Source of the DNA: Mycetocola lacteus
Lineage (GTDB): Bacteria > Actinomycetota > Actinomycetes > Actinomycetales > Microbacteriaceae
Assembly: GCF_003667575.1 (NCBI RefSeq)
Contig: NZ_RCUY01000005.1
Coordinates: 1 to 64,000, forward strand
Reading direction: 5' to 3'
Length of the DNA: 64,000 bases
Shown here: piece by piece, positions 16,574 to 24,617 of the stretch
Layout: each line of letters begins with the position of its first letter
Position numbering within the stretch: the stretch's first letter is position 1
Notes under the pieces: generated by a model
Databases searched by the model: none
What the model was told of the DNA's origin: nothing
The model's input: the letters and a program-made list of their open reading frames with translations, nothing else
Program-made: the position numbers and the translations under genes

Positions 16574-17410
16574 ATGTCCATCACCCTGGATGGCTCGGCC
16601 TCGGCCGAAAACACCGCGCCGCGCTCAGCCCGCGTCGCCCGAAAGATTGTGCTCGCCCTGTTGGGAGCGGCGTGCGCAGCAATCCTCGCGCTGGGTGCCG
16701 CACCCAGCGCACAGGCCCAGGTTTTCCAGCCGCTGCCGCAGAACGCGGACGGCCTGGAGCAGACATTCTCGCCGGCCTATGACTACGACACCGATGGCTG
16801 CTACGCGACCGCCGCGATCAGCGCCAGCGGACAGATCAACTCGGGGCTCGGCCTCGGCGGCGCGGTCAACGGCCACTGCCACGATGCCCCGCAGCTGCAA
16901 AATGCCAACACTTACTCCCGCGAAAAGTGCAATAACGGTTGGTGCGCGATCATGTACGCCAGCTACTTCGAGAAGGACCAGTCCTCCAACGGCGTCGGGG
17001 AGATCGCCGGCGGCAGCAACGGCCACCGTCACGACTGGGAGCACGTGATCATCTGGGTACAGAACAACCAGGTGAAGTACGTCTCGCGCTCGGTGCACTC
17101 GGGATGGCAGGTGGATCCCGCCTCCAATGTCCGCTTCGACGGCACCCACGCCAAGGTGGTCTACCACAAGGAGGGTGGCTTCACCCACTACTTCCGCCTG
17201 GCCAACGCCTCCGATGACCGGGTGGAAAACGTCACCGGCGGCTGGGTCTACCCGCGCCTGGTGGGATGGAACGGCTACCCGTCGGACTACCGTAACCGTC
17301 TGCTCAGCGCCAACTTCGGTTCGGCCACCATCAAGATCGGTGACCAGAGCTTCGGTTACGGCCTGAACGCCGGTAAGCCCGCGGGGATTTCCTTCAACCC
17401 CTGGGGCTAA
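16574..17410 (+). CDS. secreted Nep1-like protein (NLP, NPP1 family)
   Basis: A 278-residue exported protein. Residues 1-48 are a long signal peptide (Arg-rich n-region, hydrophobic 25-43, likely cleavage after APSAQA). The mature part carries the NLP hallmark heptapeptide GHRHDWE at 150-156 and the preceding AIMYASYFEKD (125-135, where type NLPs have AIMYxWYFPKD), plus an Asp in YDTDGCY. Cys76, 102, 119 and 124 could form two disulfides. Characterised members bind plant sphingolipids (GIPCs) with Ca2+ or Mg2+ and lyse dicot cells or act as elicitors. Toxicity is not proven here: Trp is replaced by Ser in AIMYASYF. AAGGAG precedes the ATG, and the gene is single, with its own promoter and terminator. 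Confidence 0.9.
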   Translation: MSITLDGSASAENTAPRSARVARKIVLALLGAACAAILALGAAPSAQAQVFQPLPQNADGLEQTFSPAYDYDTDGCYATAAISASGQINSGLGLGGAVNGHCHDAPQLQNANTYSREKCNNGWCAIMYASYFEKDQSSNGVGEIAGGSNGHRHDWEHVIIWVQNNQVKYVSRSVHSGWQVDPASNVRFDGTHAKVVYHKEGGFTHYFRLANASDDRVENVTGGWVYPRLVGWNGYPSDYRNRLLSANFGSATIKIGDQSFGYGLNAGKPAGISFNPWG

Positions 17411-17427
17411 CCACTAGCGCCTCAACG

Positions 17428-17468
17428 CATCACACCCGCATTCCGGCTCTCCGGGTGCGGGTGTGGTG
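17428..17468. terminator. terminator after the NLP gene, convergent with the hydrolase
   Basis: CACACCCGCA pairs with TGCGGGTGTG across a 15-nt loop, extended by three more pairs, followed by GGTGTTT. It lies between two convergent stop codons and may serve both. Confidence 0.75.
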
Positions 17469-17469
17469 T

Positions 17470-18366
17470 TTAGGCCGGCAGTCCCAGCTCGTCGCGGATG
17501 AGGGCCGCCGCCTGTTCGGGGGTTTCATAGTGGATCAGGTGCCCCACCTCGGGGATGACTTCCAGGCGAGCATCCGCAAGCTTCTCGGCGAGCTCGCGCT
17601 GCTTGGGCACCGAGGTGATGTCATCGTTCTCGGCGGCGATCAGCAGGGTGCGCACCGGAATCCGGTCGGCATACTGGCTCACGTCGTAGCGCACCGAGGT
17701 GTCAAACGCGTCCATCACGCTGGCCCGGTCGGCAAACGCGCTGAAGTAGCGATCATGCTGATCGTGGATCCAGGCACGACGCTCGGGGTCCTTGGTCTTC
17801 GCCATCGCGATGCTGGAGACCCGGGTGATGATCCGTGAGCGCAGCAGCGCAAAGCCCAGCCCCTCGGGCAGGGACTTGCCCGCCCAGTAGTAGAAGACCG
17901 CGAGTCGGGTGAGGATTCCGCGCGGTCCCGACAGCGCCGGCGCGGCAATCGGGTTGACCAGGATCAGCGTGGAGACCGGCTGTCCATCGGCCACCGCGGC
18001 CGACACCACAATCGATCCGAACGAGTGACCGAGGATCACCGGCGGCACGTCCAGATCGAGTGCGGCAATGAATCCACGCAGCCAACGCACATAGCCTTCG
18101 ATATCGTGACGGCCGCTGACAAACGCCGCGGATTCACCAAACCCGGGCAGGTCGGGGGCGATGATGTGCGCGTCGGGGAACTGGGCCACAATCGGCTCCA
18201 GCCCGTGATGATCCCCGCGGAATCCGTGCACAAACACCATCGTCACCGCGGCATCCGGGTCGCCATATTCCCAGTACGCGGTCCGTGCACCCTCCAGGGT
18301 CACCTCGCCGCGGCGGGTCGCAATCTGGTCGAGACGGGGCTGGTACGGGGAGATCGGTGCAGTCAC
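17470..18366 (-). CDS. alpha/beta hydrolase
   Basis: A 298-residue alpha/beta hydrolase. The oxyanion-side motif is FVHGFRGDHHG, the nucleophile elbow is GHSFGS, the acid is likely Asp in ENDDIT and the catalytic His is in EVGHLIHYE. There is no signal peptide, so the enzyme is cytosolic. Its substrate is unknown; the family includes esterases, lipases and haloperoxidase-like enzymes. It is divergent from trehalose synthase, with a perfect 16-bp palindrome in the gap next to its own start. Confidence 0.85.
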   Translation of the reverse strand: MTAPISPYQPRLDQIATRRGEVTLEGARTAYWEYGDPDAAVTMVFVHGFRGDHHGLEPIVAQFPDAHIIAPDLPGFGESAAFVSGRHDIEGYVRWLRGFIAALDLDVPPVILGHSFGSIVVSAAVADGQPVSTLILVNPIAAPALSGPRGILTRLAVFYYWAGKSLPEGLGFALLRSRIITRVSSIAMAKTKDPERRAWIHDQHDRYFSAFADRASVMDAFDTSVRYDVSQYADRIPVRTLLIAAENDDITSVPKQRELAEKLADARLEVIPEVGHLIHYETPEQAAALIRDELGLPA

Positions 18367-18379
18367 ATCCTCAGTTTAG

Positions 18380-18395
18380 GTGTTGTGCACAACAC
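18380..18395. promoter_or_regulatory. perfect 16-bp palindrome GTGTTGTGCACAACAC (operator candidate)
   Basis: An exact dyad 13 bp upstream of the hydrolase ATG and 19 bp before TAGACT (18414-18419), a -10-like element for treS. It is placed to regulate both divergent genes. No regulator gene is adjacent, so the binding protein is unknown. Confidence 0.55.
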
Positions 18396-18481
18396 ATTCC
18401 CGCCCGCTGCCCCTAGACTCGTTCGGAAGACAGTTCGATCCACCTCGTGGATCGTGCCCGTGCACCACAGATTGGAACAGT

Positions 18482-20191
18482 GTGACCTTTACTGCGCCCA
18501 TCCAGCTTCCCGGCCTCGCACGCGAACCGCTCTGGTATCGCCGCGCGGTGTTCTATGAGGTGATGGTCCGCTCCTTCGTGGATAGTAACGCCGATGGAAC
18601 CGGCGACATGAAGGGCCTGATCAGCAAGCTCGACTACCTGCAGTGGCTGGGAATCGATGCGCTGTGGCTTCCCCCGTTTTTCACCTCGCCCCTGCGCGAC
18701 GGCGGTTACGACGTGGCCGACTACCGGTCCATCCTGCCGGAGTTTGGCACGATCGAGGAGTTCCGCGAGCTGGTGACCCGTGCGCATGAGCGCAACATGC
18801 GGGTCATCATCGACATTCCGCTGAACCACACCTCGGATCAGCACGCCTGGTTCCAGGCCTCCCGTGAGGATCCCGAGGGACCCTACGGCAACTTCTATGT
18901 CTGGAGTGATGACAATGAGAAGTTCCCGAATATTCGCATCATCTTCACCGATACCGAGGAGTCCAACTGGGCGTTTGATCCGGTGCGCAAGCAGTACTAC
19001 TTCCACCGCTTCTTCTCCCACCAGCCGGACCTGAACTACGGCGAGCCCGCGGTTCACGAGGCCATCTTTGACGTGGTGCGGTTCTGGCTGGACCTCGGGG
19101 TGGATGGCTTCCGTCTGGACGCGGTCCCCTACCTCTTTGAGTCCGATGAGGGCAACGGCGAGGGCGAACCGGAAACCCACGAGTTCCTGGTGAAGCTGCG
19201 CGCGATGCTGGATGAGGAGTACCCGGGCCGCATCATGCTCGCCGAGGCGAACCAGTGGCCCAAGGAAACCGCCGCATTCTTCGGGACCAACGAGGAGCCC
19301 GAGTGTCATATGGCCTTCGACTTCCCGGTCATGCCGCGCATCTTCTACGCGCTGCGTTCGCAGCAGTCAGAGGAGCTCGAGCGGGTTCTGCGCGAGGTTA
19401 CGCACATCCCCGACTGGGCCGGCTGGGGCGTGTTCCTGCGCAACCACGACGAGCTCACCCTGGAGATGGTGAGTGAGGACTACCGCCAGGCCATGTACGG
19501 CTGGTATGCCTACGATCCGCGGATGCGAGTCAACGTGGGCATCCGGCGACGCCTGGCCCCGCTGCTGGACAACTCCCGTGCCGAGTTGGAGCTTGCCCAC
19601 GCGCTGCTCTTCTCGCTGGGCGGCAGCCCGTTCCTCTATTACGGGGATGAGATCGGCATGGGCGATAACGTCTGGCTGGATGACCGCGATTCCTCCCGAA
19701 CCCCGATGCAGTGGACCCCGGACCGCAACGCGGGCTTCTCGGCGGCGGATCCCGGCAAGCTCTACCTGCCGGTGGTGCAGTCGCTGGTGTACAACTACCA
19801 GAGCGTCAACGTTGAGTCGCAGCTAGCCCAGTCGGCCTCGCTGCTGCACTGGATTCGCAATGTGATCCACATTCGCAAGTCCCACCCGGTCTTTGGACTG
19901 GGCACCCTCGAGGTGATCGACACCAACCACGGCTCGGTACTGGCCTTCCGGCGCAGCTACGAGGGCAAGGTGGGTCCGCAGAACGAGCCGGCAGAGGACG
20001 TTCTGTGTGTGTTTAGCTTCGCGCACCACCCCACCCCGGTGACGATCACCGACCCGTCCCTGGCCGGACATCGGGTGCGTGACCTGTTTGGTGGGGCGAC
20101 CTTCCCCTCCTTCGGCGAGGATGGCACACTCAACCTCACCATGGGCTCGCAGAGCTTCTACTGGCTGCACGTGAGCCGGCCCAGCGCCTAG
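18482..20191 (+). CDS. treS: maltose alpha-D-glucosyltransferase (trehalose synthase)
   Basis: A 569-residue GH13 enzyme of the TreS type. Key residues are nucleophile D213 (DGFRLDAVPYL), acid/base E255 (MLAEANQWP) and transition-state D323 (RNHDELTLEM). The start YRRAVFYEVMVRSFVDSNADGTGD and the block NHTSDQHAWFQ are typical of TreS rather than oligo-glucosidases. It interconverts maltose and trehalose in the cytosol. The GTG at 18482 is chosen because upstream codons run through the operator region; its ribosome site is weak. No maltokinase is fused or adjacent and no treYZ or otsAB is in the window. Confidence 0.9.
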   Translation: MTFTAPIQLPGLAREPLWYRRAVFYEVMVRSFVDSNADGTGDMKGLISKLDYLQWLGIDALWLPPFFTSPLRDGGYDVADYRSILPEFGTIEEFRELVTRAHERNMRVIIDIPLNHTSDQHAWFQASREDPEGPYGNFYVWSDDNEKFPNIRIIFTDTEESNWAFDPVRKQYYFHRFFSHQPDLNYGEPAVHEAIFDVVRFWLDLGVDGFRLDAVPYLFESDEGNGEGEPETHEFLVKLRAMLDEEYPGRIMLAEANQWPKETAAFFGTNEEPECHMAFDFPVMPRIFYALRSQQSEELERVLREVTHIPDWAGWGVFLRNHDELTLEMVSEDYRQAMYGWYAYDPRMRVNVGIRRRLAPLLDNSRAELELAHALLFSLGGSPFLYYGDEIGMGDNVWLDDRDSSRTPMQWTPDRNAGFSAADPGKLYLPVVQSLVYNYQSVNVESQLAQSASLLHWIRNVIHIRKSHPVFGLGTLEVIDTNHGSVLAFRRSYEGKVGPQNEPAEDVLCVFSFAHHPTPVTITDPSLAGHRVRDLFGGATFPSFGEDGTLNLTMGSQSFYWLHVSRPSA

Positions 20192-20212
20192 CCTCACTCG
20201 CTCATAACGCAC

Positions 20213-20240
20213 ACGCGGACATCCCCGGGGATGTCCGCGT
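20213..20240. terminator. terminator after treS
   Basis: A perfect 28-bp palindrome (ACGCGGACATCCCC and its complement) followed by TTTG. It starts 22 bp after the treS stop. Confidence 0.8.
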
Positions 20241-20288
20241 TTGCGTTGTCGGCGGCGCGTGTTCCACACCGGTATCGGTGGTCCGGCC

Positions 20289-20302
20289 TAAGCTTAGAAA
20301 CG
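20289..20302 (+). promoter_or_regulatory. -10 element of a probable leaderless transcript
   Basis: TAAGCT at 20289-20294 lies 7 bp before the GTG of the exonuclease gene, and no ribosome site is present. This spacing is what leaderless mRNAs of actinobacteria show. Confidence 0.5.
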
Positions 20303-21003
20303 TGAATACCACCACGAGCATCTGGACCCAGCCGATCGCCGTCTTCGACCTGGAAACCACCGGGATCGACGTCACCACGAGCCGCATTGTGAGCGCGCAC
20401 GTGGGCATTCTTGATGCGCGAGGCGAGGTGATCCGCAACCACGACTGGCTCGCGGATCCCGGGGTCGAGATTCCCGAGCAGGCCACCGCGGTGCACGGCA
20501 TCACCACCGAGCGCGCCCGCGCCGAGGGTCAGCCCGCCGCCCTGGTGGTGGCGGAGATTATCTCGGCGCTGCGGGAGCTACTCACCGCCAACGTGCCGGT
20601 GGTCATCTACAACGCCCCCTATGACCTCAGTCTGCTGCACCACGAGGCGCTGCGCTACGGATACACGCCGCTGGAGAACCCGTCCCCGATCGTGGATCCG
20701 CTGGTGATCGACAAGGCGGTAGACCGCTTCCGCAAGGGCAAGCGCACACTGGAGGCCTCGGCCGAGTTTTACGGGGTTTCGCTGCTGGATGCCCACGATG
20801 CCGCCTCCGACGCGATTGCCGCCGGCCACGTGGCTCAGGCACTGATCCGCGCGCACGCCGACAAGCTGGAGGGGCTGAGCGCCGCCGAGCTGCACGCCAA
20901 GCAGGTGGAGTGGTGCGCCGAGCAGGCCGCGTCCTTCCAGGAGTACATGCGCCGCTCGAAGAACCCGAACTTTGTGGCCTCCGGGGAGTGGCCGGTCCGC
21001 TAG
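20302..21003 (+). CDS. DnaQ-like 3'-5' exonuclease (DEDDh)
   Basis: A 233-residue exonuclease of the DNA polymerase III epsilon family. ExoI is FDLETTGID (Asp and Glu), ExoII is VVIYNAPYDLSLLHHE, ExoIII is LLDAHDAASDAIAAGHV with the His-Asp pair of DEDDh enzymes. It lacks further domains, so it may be a stand-alone proofreading or repair exonuclease rather than the replicative epsilon subunit. GTG is the start; a -10-like TAAGCT directly upstream suggests leaderless transcription. The stop lies inside an 18-bp tandem repeat that adds a second in-frame TAG. Confidence 0.88.
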   Translation: MNTTTSIWTQPIAVFDLETTGIDVTTSRIVSAHVGILDARGEVIRNHDWLADPGVEIPEQATAVHGITTERARAEGQPAALVVAEIISALRELLTANVPVVIYNAPYDLSLLHHEALRYGYTPLENPSPIVDPLVIDKAVDRFRKGKRTLEASAEFYGVSLLDAHDAASDAIAAGHVAQALIRAHADKLEGLSAAELHAKQVEWCAEQAASFQEYMRRSKNPNFVASGEWPVR

Positions 21004-21036
21004 GGCTGCCCGGCCTGTTAGGGCTGCCCGGCCTGC
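21001..21036. repeat. 18-bp tandem duplication including the stop codon
   Basis: TAGGGCTGCCCGGCCTG occurs at 21001 and 21019. As the period is a multiple of 3, the exonuclease frame meets TAG at 21001 and 21019 and again at 21037. It lies between two convergent genes and looks like replication slippage. Confidence 0.85.
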
Positions 21037-22424
21037 TAGCGCCGTGCCCAGCGCGGAGCGTCGGCACCCAGCGCCCGCGCCGGATGTTCCGAATCCACCC
21101 GAATACTCGCGGTGGAGGCGGGCCAGGCCAGGCGCTGTGCGAGACCCCAGGACGTGTGTTCGATCCGGGTGGTGGGGGCCGGCGACTGCGTGACGATGGT
21201 GAGCGGATCGGTGCCGATGCGCGAATCCAGCAGGCTCGCGGTCTTGGCCAGTGACAGGCGTGCCCGCACCCCCTCTCCGTGATGCACCGATTGCGCCCAG
21301 GCGCGCAGGGCGGCGGTAGCCGCGAGCATCCCGGTTGCGTGATCGAGGGCCTGCACGGGCAGCGAGACCGGCGCGGTTTCTCCCGCGGGGATGGCCGCGA
21401 CGCCGGTGCTGAACTGCACGATTGAGTCGAATCCGCGGCGGCCTCGCCAGGGGCCGCTCCACCCGTAGGCATTCAGGGCGACCTCGGTGAGCCCCGGGCG
21501 GATTCGGGCGCGCTCTCGCTCGCCAAACCCCAGACGTTCGAGGGCATCGGCGCGGTAGCCGTGTACCAGGATGTCGGCCTCGGCCAGCAGGTTGAGAAAG
21601 CGCTCGCGGTCCACCCGGTGGCGCAGATCGAGCCGGGCCGTACGCTTGCCCCACAGCATCTCGGATTCCAGGGCGGGCTCGGACCAGTCGGGTGGGTCGA
21701 TGCGGAGCACGTCGGCACCGAGCAGAGCCAGGGTGCGGGTCGCGACCGGGCCCGCGATGACCCGGGTCAGATCGAGCACCCGGACCCCGCGTAGGGGCTG
21801 TTCGGGGTCCGGGGCGCCCTGTCGGAGGGCGGGAAACCCGGTAGAGTCCCAGGCGATCAGTGGTTCCGCCGCGATCGCCTGCCCGGGGGCTGAGTGCTCC
21901 CACTCCGTGCGGGTCTGTAACCGGGCGGCCGCTCCCCCGAAGCCGACGATGCGGTCCTCGGCTTCGATCGAGTCCAGCTGCGCCAGGCGGGCCTCCAGGC
22001 GTGCGCGGGTGGTGTCGTGGGCGAGGCCCAGGGCATCCAGCATCGCGATTCGGTGTGCGGGGGCGTTGGCGTGGGTGCGGATCCATCCGTCGGCGGTCCG
22101 GATGCCACCCGAGAGCGGGCTCCAGGGGTTGCCGGGAAGCCACCCCAGTGGGCGCAGGGTGCCGTGGAACCAGGCGGATGCACCCATCCGGGAGACGGTG
22201 ACCGGGGTGCGCGCCGCCGGGGCAACGAGGTCGGCTGCGGCGATCTGGGCGGCCGCGAAGGTTGCGGCGGCAACGCTGCTGAGCAGATCGGCGGGAGTTT
22301 CGGGGTCCTCGATACTCAGGCGTGTCGCCGCGGACCCGTGATCGCCAACCGCGGGCACGGCCTCACCACTCGCGAGCGGCGGGCGGGCCGCGAGAATCAC
22401 ATCGAGCAGGTCGGCAGGTTCCAT
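21036..22424 (-). CDS. CaiB/BaiF-type CoA-transferase family III protein with rearranged domain order
   Basis: A 462-residue protein. The family start block RGVRVLDLTRVIAGPVATRTLALLGADVLRID is not at the N terminus but at about 214-245, and the presumed catalytic Asp is D361 in LPVQALDHATG. The first 190 residues contain GGIRTADGWIRTHANAPAH (106-124), which resembles the part normally found after the catalytic Asp. The C-terminal half of the usual fold is therefore in front. Class III enzymes move CoA between carboxylic acids; the substrate here is unknown. The ATG at 22424 is used as the longer frame enters the L31 remnant. Confidence 0.75.
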   Translation of the reverse strand: MEPADLLDVILAARPPLASGEAVPAVGDHGSAATRLSIEDPETPADLLSSVAAATFAAAQIAAADLVAPAARTPVTVSRMGASAWFHGTLRPLGWLPGNPWSPLSGGIRTADGWIRTHANAPAHRIAMLDALGLAHDTTRARLEARLAQLDSIEAEDRIVGFGGAAARLQTRTEWEHSAPGQAIAAEPLIAWDSTGFPALRQGAPDPEQPLRGVRVLDLTRVIAGPVATRTLALLGADVLRIDPPDWSEPALESEMLWGKRTARLDLRHRVDRERFLNLLAEADILVHGYRADALERLGFGERERARIRPGLTEVALNAYGWSGPWRGRRGFDSIVQFSTGVAAIPAGETAPVSLPVQALDHATGMLAATAALRAWAQSVHHGEGVRARLSLAKTASLLDSRIGTDPLTIVTQSPAPTTRIEHTSWGLAQRLAWPASTASIRVDSEHPARALGADAPRWARR

Positions 22425-22477
22425 GGTTTTATCCTGCCTCGGTCGGCCCGATTCGGCAATGGGGAGGAAACGCAAAA

Positions 22478-22505
22478 CCGGGCCCCTCCCGAAGGAAGGA
22501 CCCGG
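22478..22505 (-). terminator. second (duplicated) terminator after L31
   Basis: On the minus strand CCGGGTCC...GGGCCCGG forms a hairpin followed by TTTTGC. It is the left copy of the duplication and gives a tandem terminator. Confidence 0.75.
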
Positions 22506-22584
22506 CCTTAGAGGTCGGGTGCTTACGCGCCGAAACCGGTCGTTCATCAACACAGTGCGCTGGTTGAACCCGGGCACAGCAAAA

Positions 22585-22612
22585 CCGGGCCCCTCCCGAA
22601 GGAAGGACCCGG
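22585..22612 (-). terminator. terminator of the L31 gene
   Basis: Same hairpin as the left copy, starting 18 bp after the L31 stop and followed by TTTTGC on the minus strand. Confidence 0.85.
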
Positions 22613-22629
22613 CCTTAGAGGTTGGGTGC

Positions 22630-22878
22630 TTACGCGCCGAAACCTGCGAAGCGCTGGTTGAACTTCTCCACGCGGCCGGCGGAGTCCATGATGCGCTGCT
22701 TGCCGGTGTAGAAGGGGTGCGAAGCCGAGGAGATTTCGACGTCGATGACCGGGTAGGTCACACCGTCGAGCTCGATGGTCTTGTCGCTGGTGACCGTGGT
22801 ACGGGTCAGGAAGGTTTCACCCGATGCGAGGTCGCGGAACACAACTGCTTCGTAGGTGGGGTGGATGTCGGTCTTCAT
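22630..22878 (-). CDS. rpmE2: 50S ribosomal protein L31 type B
   Basis: An 82-residue L31 of the zinc-free (type B) class: it starts [21 protein letters not shown] and ends [29 protein letters not shown], with no cysteines. Type A L31 would carry a CxxC zinc site. Type B copies usually replace type A when zinc is short and are often Zur-controlled; no clear Zur box is visible upstream, so it may be the only L31. AAGGAAG precedes the ATG. Its last codons and terminator are duplicated downstream. Confidence 0.93.
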   Translation of the reverse strand: MKTDIHPTYEAVVFRDLASGETFLTRTTVTSDKTIELDGVTYPVIDVEISSASHPFYTGKQRIMDSAGRVEKFNQRFAGFGA

Positions 22879-23023
22879 GAGGACTTCCTTGATAGTGGAT
22901 GGTGGTAACGATAAACGTCTTGGGATTTGGCCGCGCGGCGCGAAACCTGCGCAGCTAAGTCAGCTACTAACTTTAGCAGACTTCATACCGGGGTGTGCGC
23001 GCACGCCCCGGCGGGTCTTGGGC

Positions 23024-23806
23024 CTAGACCGCGCGGGCGTTGTAGCGCCCGCCGGTTTCGGTCACGTTGATCGGCAGACCAAACGTGGTGGAGAGGTTGT
23101 CCGAGGTCACGGTGTCCGCGAGCGGACCCTGTGCCACGATGCGACCCTCGCGGATGAGCAGTGCGTGGGTGAAGCCCACGGGGATTTCCTCCACGTGGTG
23201 GGTGACCATGACGATGGCCGGGGCCTCACTCGAGCGGGCGAAGCCACCGAGCAGGGCGACGAGCTCCTCGCGGGCACCGAGGTCGAGGCTCGAGGCGGGC
23301 TCATCGAGCAGCAGCAGTTCGGGGTCGGTCATGACCGCACGGGCGATCTGTACGCGCTTCTGCTCGCCATCGCTCAGGGTCCCGAATGCGCGGTCGGCGA
23401 GGTGGTCAAGCTTCCACTCGTTCAGCACGCGGTGGGCGCGCTTCTCGTCGATGTTCTCGTACTCCTCGGTCCAGCGACCGGTCACCGAGTAGGCGGCGGT
23501 CATCACGACGTTGAGCACGGTCTCGCCCTGCGGCAGACGCTTGGAGAGTGCGCTGGAGGCGAATCCGATCCGCGGGCGCAGCTCGAACACGTCTGTGCGG
23601 CCCAGACGGTCACCGAGGATGTCCACGGTGCCGAGGGTCGGGTAGAGCTGGGTGGCTGCAAGCTGCAGCAGGGTGGTTTTCCCGGCACCGTTGGGTCCGA
23701 GGATGACCCAGCGCTCATCGGAACCGACCGTCCAGGTCGCCGAATCCAGGATGGGGCTGCCATCTCGCAGCACCGATACGTCTTCTACGTGCAGAACCTT
23801 CGCCAT
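23024..23806 (-). CDS. ABC transporter ATP-binding protein, stand-alone
   Basis: A 260-residue ABC ATPase. Walker A is GPNGAGKTT, signature LSDGEQKRVQIAR (Asp for the second Gly), Walker B LLLLDEPASSLDL, and the switch region MVTHHVEEIP has the catalytic His. It resembles the YlmA/ModF-type single-domain ATPases that lack an adjacent permease. No membrane partner is encoded nearby. The ending TFGLPINVTETGGRYNARAV matches that group. Its role may be regulatory or it may serve a distant permease. Confidence 0.85.
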   Translation of the reverse strand: MAKVLHVEDVSVLRDGSPILDSATWTVGSDERWVILGPNGAGKTTLLQLAATQLYPTLGTVDILGDRLGRTDVFELRPRIGFASSALSKRLPQGETVLNVVMTAAYSVTGRWTEEYENIDEKRAHRVLNEWKLDHLADRAFGTLSDGEQKRVQIARAVMTDPELLLLDEPASSLDLGAREELVALLGGFARSSEAPAIVMVTHHVEEIPVGFTHALLIREGRIVAQGPLADTVTSDNLSTTFGLPINVTETGGRYNARAV

Positions 23807-23908
23807 GTTCTAAGCCTATCGCTCCGCACCCGGAGTGCGTGACACATCCGTCGCCGAGTTGATGCCAGAATGAGGCGATAGCCGTTTTGCGACAGAGAGC
23901 AGAAGACC

Positions 23909-24559
23909 ATGAGCGACTCCCCCGCCCGTTTCCTGGTGATCCTGGATGTGGATTCCACCCTGATCAAAAATGAGGCGATTGAGCTGATTGCCGAGCGCGC
24001 CGGGAGCCTGGAGCACGTGGCCGCGGTGACCGAGCGGGCGATGCGCGGGGAGTTGGATTTTGCCGCGAGTCTGCGTGAGCGTGTCGCAACCCTGAAAGAC
24101 CTGAGTGTTTCCGAGATTGACGCGGTGCGCGAAAAGATCGAGCTGAGCGATGGTGCCCGCGATCTGATCGCCGGGGTTCATGCGGCGGGTGGCCGGGTGG
24201 CCGTGGTGTCCGGTGGGTTCCACGAGCTGCTGGATCCGCTGGCGGAGTCGCTGGGTCTGGACCGCTGGCGGGCCAACCGCCTCGAGGTGATCGACGGCGC
24301 ACTGACCGGCAACGTGCTGGGCGACATCATCGACGCCGAGGCCAAGGCCGTGGCGCTGCGCGAGTGGGCGGGCGAATTCGGAGTGCCGCTTGAGCGCACC
24401 ATCGCCGTGGGTGACGGTGCCAACGACCTGAAGATGATGGCGATCGCCGGACTCTCGGTCGCCTACGACGCCAAGCCCGCCGTGCGCGCCCAGGCGAGCG
24501 TCGCCGTGGGCAGCCGCAACCTCTCGGACATTCTGCCGCTGCTGGGCCTGCGCGGCTAG
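23909..24559 (+). CDS. serB: phosphoserine phosphatase
   Basis: A 216-residue HAD hydrolase. Motif I is DVDSTL (nucleophile and acid Asp), motif II is VVSGGFHELLDPLA, motif III Lys is in AEAKAVALREWA, and motif IV is AVGDGANDLKMMAIAG. These are the SerB-specific forms. It makes L-serine from phosphoserine in the cytosol. It lacks the N-terminal ACT domains found in mycobacterial SerB2. It is a single gene with a strong terminator downstream. The GAGA stretch before ATG is a weak ribosome site. Confidence 0.9.
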   Translation: MSDSPARFLVILDVDSTLIKNEAIELIAERAGSLEHVAAVTERAMRGELDFAASLRERVATLKDLSVSEIDAVREKIELSDGARDLIAGVHAAGGRVAVVSGGFHELLDPLAESLGLDRWRANRLEVIDGALTGNVLGDIIDAEAKAVALREWAGEFGVPLERTIAVGDGANDLKMMAIAGLSVAYDAKPAVRAQASVAVGSRNLSDILPLLGLRG

Positions 24560-24564
24560 GCACA

Positions 24565-24606
24565 GAAAAACGCGGGGCACCTCGGAATCGAGGTGCCCCG
24601 CGTTTT
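24565..24606. terminator. bidirectional terminator between serB and fabG
   Basis: Perfect 19-bp arms (AAAAACGCGGGGCACCTCG and complement) around a GAAT loop, with U tracts in both directions, between convergent genes. Confidence 0.95.
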
Positions 24607-24617
24607 TGCGTGTGGGA

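Larger units (their letters stand above)
22472..22644. repeat. 66-bp duplication of the L31 gene end and its terminator
   Basis: Positions 22472-22537 repeat as 22579-22644 with one mismatch (22516/22623), offset 107 bp. The right copy is the true 3' end and terminator of the L31 gene; the left copy is a remnant that also keeps GCGCTGGTTGAAC (22557-22569, matching 22651-22663), that is the codons for FNQR. The insert between differs in length (19 versus 6 nt). Confidence 0.9.

Noticed and set aside
22679..23023. Zur box upstream of type B L31
   Set aside because: No dyad resembling the actinobacterial Zur consensus was found in the 130 bp before the start.
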